From contig NZ_JABXGD010000005.1 of the NCBI RefSeq assembly GCF_022627955.1, positions 124,001 through 188,000 on the forward strand: a DNA stretch of 64,000 bases, written 5' to 3'. Below are positions 61,747-64,000 of the stretch, piece after piece. The notes under the pieces are model-generated. The model was given only the letters and a program-made list of their open reading frames with translations. It did no database searches and had not been told where the DNA came from. This stretch comes from Microbacterium sp. C5A9 (GTDB lineage: Bacteria > Actinomycetota > Actinomycetes > Actinomycetales > Microbacteriaceae). The stretch's first letter is position 1. Every line of letters starts with the position of its first letter. The translations under genes were made by a program, and so were the position numbers.

Positions 61747-64000
61747 ATGCGTTCGACCCTGCGTCGAAGGACTTTTTCGCGCGCCCGGAGACTGACGGCC
61801 ATCGCCACCGTCGTCTCACTGATCACGGGAGCCCTCGCTCTCGGGGTCGCCGCGCAGATGGCGACGGCAGCGGCCTGGGCGCCCAGCGTGTCGGCCCAGA
61901 ACGTCGATCCGACGGGCGCCGGCAAGGACTTCGTCCTCGCGGGTGAGAACGTCGAGTTCGCCGTCGATGTGACGAACACGAGCGGTGGTGCGCAGTTCAA
62001 CCTCGGGCTCGTCGCGACCCTGCCCGCGAACGTGTCGTACGTCTCGGGCGTGGTCAGCGGCACCGAGCTCGCGGCTCCGAAGATCTACGCTGCGGGCGAC
62101 GTCCTCCCGAACCGCTCGCGCACGGCGGCCGATGCCTCCTGCGTCTCCCTCGGCCTCGTGAACGCTCCGGGACAGGCGCCGCTGTGCGCCGTGCCGGCCG
62201 GACAGCAGGTGTGGGTCTGGTCGAACGTCAACGACCTGCCGCAGGGCGGCACCGTCGCGCCGACCATCACGGTCGCCCCCGACGACGACTACCCCGTGGG
62301 CAGCAAGGTCGGCTTCTCGATCAAGGCCTACACGTCGAACGATCCGACCCGTCTCCCCACCTTCGACGGCTCGCCGAGCGTCTCGCGCACGACCACCCAC
62401 ACGTCGGGTGCCGGAGCGGCCACTGACGACGTGCCCGTCCAGGCGCTGCGCATCGTCAAGGACGAGCCGAGCGCCGAGAGCGAGCTGCTGCGCGGTGTGC
62501 ACACCACCGTCACCACGTACTCGCTCACAGTCGAGAACACGACCCGCGGTGCGACGAACGACGTGACCGTCACCGACTACCTGCCCGCAGGACTCGAGTA
62601 CCTGGGTCTCGCCGAGGTCGGCGACAACAGCGCCGGCCGCGAGTACCCCGGCGCTCCGGCGATCACCGGCGGGGCGACGGTCGGCGAGACCGTCGACACG
62701 GTGCAGCTCTCCGCATCCGACGCGGCCGCTCTCGGTCTGCCGGGCGCGGGCGTCTACACGAAGATCGTCTGGACGCTGACGCCGATGGGCGAGGGCGAGA
62801 CCCGGGTCATCCGGTATCACGCGGCGGTGCCGCTGCTCGCGAACGCGCTGTGGCCCGAGGGCACCGCGCCCGACCCCGCCACCGGCGCCCAGGCAGCGAA
62901 CCTCGACAACAACACCGGCGCGTCGACGCGTCACGGCGGCGAGTCCGAACCCGAGTCGGCGCAGGTCTTCCGCAACGTCGCGATGGTGGACGGGCAGTAC
63001 CAGGGCCCCGTGCTGAACGACGACCCGGCGCTCCGTGCCGCCCACGATGACGATGACGAGATCATCGAGGCCGTCGACGTGCGCGTGCTCAAGCGCGTCG
63101 ACACGGGCGGGCTCTTCTCGACCGGCTCGGTGGCCACCTACTCGGTCGACGTGAAGGTGAGCGAGTACGTCGATGCCAGCGATATCGTGCTGACCGACGT
63201 CATCCCCAACGGTCTCTGCCCCGCATTCCCCGGATCGCTCGACGGCGTGGACCTCATCATCGGATCCGAGGTCGTCTCGCAGGCGACGTGGAACGCGCAG
63301 GCGCCCGGCGATGCGTGCAACTACCCGACCACGGAGCCTGCGGCGGTGCTCTCGCCGCAGCTGCAGCTCGCCTCGATCACCTACGCCCCGGCTGACGGCA
63401 CGTTCACGGTCGTCTTCGATGTCGACCCCCTCGCGGCCGGCACGTCGTTCACCGCGCAGTACTCCGTGACGCAGCGCCCGAACTACACGGGCGCCGGCGG
63501 GGGCACGAGCTCGGGTGACAGCTTCGTCAACACGGTCTCCGTCACCGCGAAGACCGAACCGATCGCCGCGATCGCGAACGACCCGACCCTGCGCGACCGC
63601 GTGGGCGGCACTCGCTACGTCTTCGACGACTCCGCCGCCGTCATCGGCTCGGACCGGACGATCCTCGACAAGACCGTGCTCGAGCGCGGCACCACACCCG
63701 ACATGGAGCAGCCGGATGAGCTGCTGAAGCAGGCGACCAAGCCCTTCTCGCCGGGGGATGACGTCTGGTATCGCCTGTTCGTGGACTTCGCCGACGGCAT
63801 CGACAGCCGCAATCCGCTGCTCACCGACTACCTGCCCGAGGGCATCGAGGTGCAGGAGCTCCGCTACGCCTACACCGGCATCCCGGGGGTCGACGACGTG
63901 ATGGGCCCGGTGGCATACGGCACCGGCGACTTCCCGACCGCGTACATCCCGAACGTCGCGCCCAGCAGCACGTCGATGACATGGGAGCTCGGGGCGCGCA
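61747..64000 (+). CDS. large secreted surface protein with DUF11-type repeats, 3' end outside window
   Basis: The frame is open from the ATG at 61747 to the end of the window (751 codons). A long signal peptide (about 1-43, RRLTAIATVVSLITGALALGVAAQMATAAA) is followed by beta-rich repeats of the DUF11/isopeptide type: FAVDVTNTSGGAQFNLGLVATLPANVSYVSG, YSLTVENTTRGATNDVTVTDYLPAGLEYLG, YSVDVKVSEYVDASDIVLTDVIPNGL and YRLFVDFADGIDSRNPLLTDYLPEGIEV. Such proteins coat the cell or form fibres; a wall-anchoring signal would lie beyond the edge. AAGGGGAG precedes the start. Confidence 0.88.
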   Translation, partial: MRSTLRRRTFSRARRLTAIATVVSLITGALALGVAAQMATAAAWAPSVSAQNVDPTGAGKDFVLAGENVEFAVDVTNTSGGAQFNLGLVATLPANVSYVSGVVSGTELAAPKIYAAGDVLPNRSRTAADASCVSLGLVNAPGQAPLCAVPAGQQVWVWSNVNDLPQGGTVAPTITVAPDDDYPVGSKVGFSIKAYTSNDPTRLPTFDGSPSVSRTTTHTSGAGAATDDVPVQALRIVKDEPSAESELLRGVHTTVTTYSLTVENTTRGATNDVTVTDYLPAGLEYLGLAEVGDNSAGREYPGAPAITGGATVGETVDTVQLSASDAAALGLPGAGVYTKIVWTLTPMGEGETRVIRYHAAVPLLANALWPEGTAPDPATGAQAANLDNNTGASTRHGGESEPESAQVFRNVAMVDGQYQGPVLNDDPALRAAHDDDDEIIEAVDVRVLKRVDTGGLFSTGSVATYSVDVKVSEYVDASDIVLTDVIPNGLCPAFPGSLDGVDLIIGSEVVSQATWNAQAPGDACNYPTTEPAAVLSPQLQLASITYAPADGTFTVVFDVDPLAAGTSFTAQYSVTQRPNYTGAGGGTSSGDSFVNTVSVTAKTEPIAAIANDPTLRDRVGGTRYVFDDSAAVIGSDRTILDKTVLERGTTPDMEQPDELLKQATKPFSPGDDVWYRLFVDFADGIDSRNPLLTDYLPEGIEVQELRYAYTGIPGVDDVMGPVAYGTGDFPTAYIPNVAPSSTSMTWELGAR

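Overview
The window is GC-rich actinobacterial chromosome. The gene content (menaquinone genes, FprA-type ferredoxin reductase, LtrA, WYL regulator, SCO7613-type membrane protein, str operon), frequent GTG starts and many leaderless-type promoters suggest Microbacteriaceae, probably Microbacterium. That placement is inferred from protein resemblance only. No rRNA, transposase, integrase or CRISPR array was seen.

Layout. 1-891: 3' end of menA and a DUF4229 gene. 941-8001: an unknown gene, then a five-gene locus for a nonulosonic-acid (sialic-acid-like) surface glycan: GT2 glycosyltransferase, polysialyltransferase-family protein, NeuA fused to a HAD phosphatase, NeuB, and a DUF6716 glycosyltransferase. 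8021-10475: TetR regulator diverging from an SDR and a quinone-oxidoreductase-like gene. 10544-15797: DrrAB-like ABC exporter diverging from a WYL regulator, a membrane protein, a degenerate tRNA-like sequence and LtrA. 15872-24926: a minus-strand siderophore uptake operon (binding protein, two permeases, ATPase, two fused ABC half-transporters) behind a DtxR/IdeR-type iron box, with AraC and TetR regulators upstream. 24997-30783: MFS exporter, ArfB, a rhomboid-like/DUF2156 membrane protein, a sugar dehydrogenase lipoprotein and a DsbA-like protein. 30911-39530: PLDc_N, menD, PPK2, menF, DUF402, ubiE, polyprenyl synthase and FprA. 39594-45610: lipoprotein, hydrolase, GntR regulator, Ig-repeat secreted protein and YajQ. 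45746-49607: sugar ABC importer (malEFG-like) behind a LacI-type operator. 49671-56840: small membrane proteins and a DUF2975 / XRE regulator / giant membrane protein operon. 57051-61437: rpsL-rpsG-fusA-tuf. 61747 to the end: a large secreted DUF11-type surface protein, cut by the window edge.

How the genes fit together. MenF, MenD, MenA and UbiE are menaquinone steps, and the polyprenyl synthase would supply the prenyl tail. The glycan locus has a sugar-acid synthase, a phosphatase/CMP-activating enzyme and three transferases, enough to make and polymerise a nonulosonic acid once its precursor is available. The siderophore operon pairs a binding-protein importer with a heterodimeric ABC transporter in which the two halves have complementary damage to their ATP sites. 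At least sixteen genes have a TANNNT-like -10 element exactly six bases before the start codon, the signature of leaderless mRNAs.
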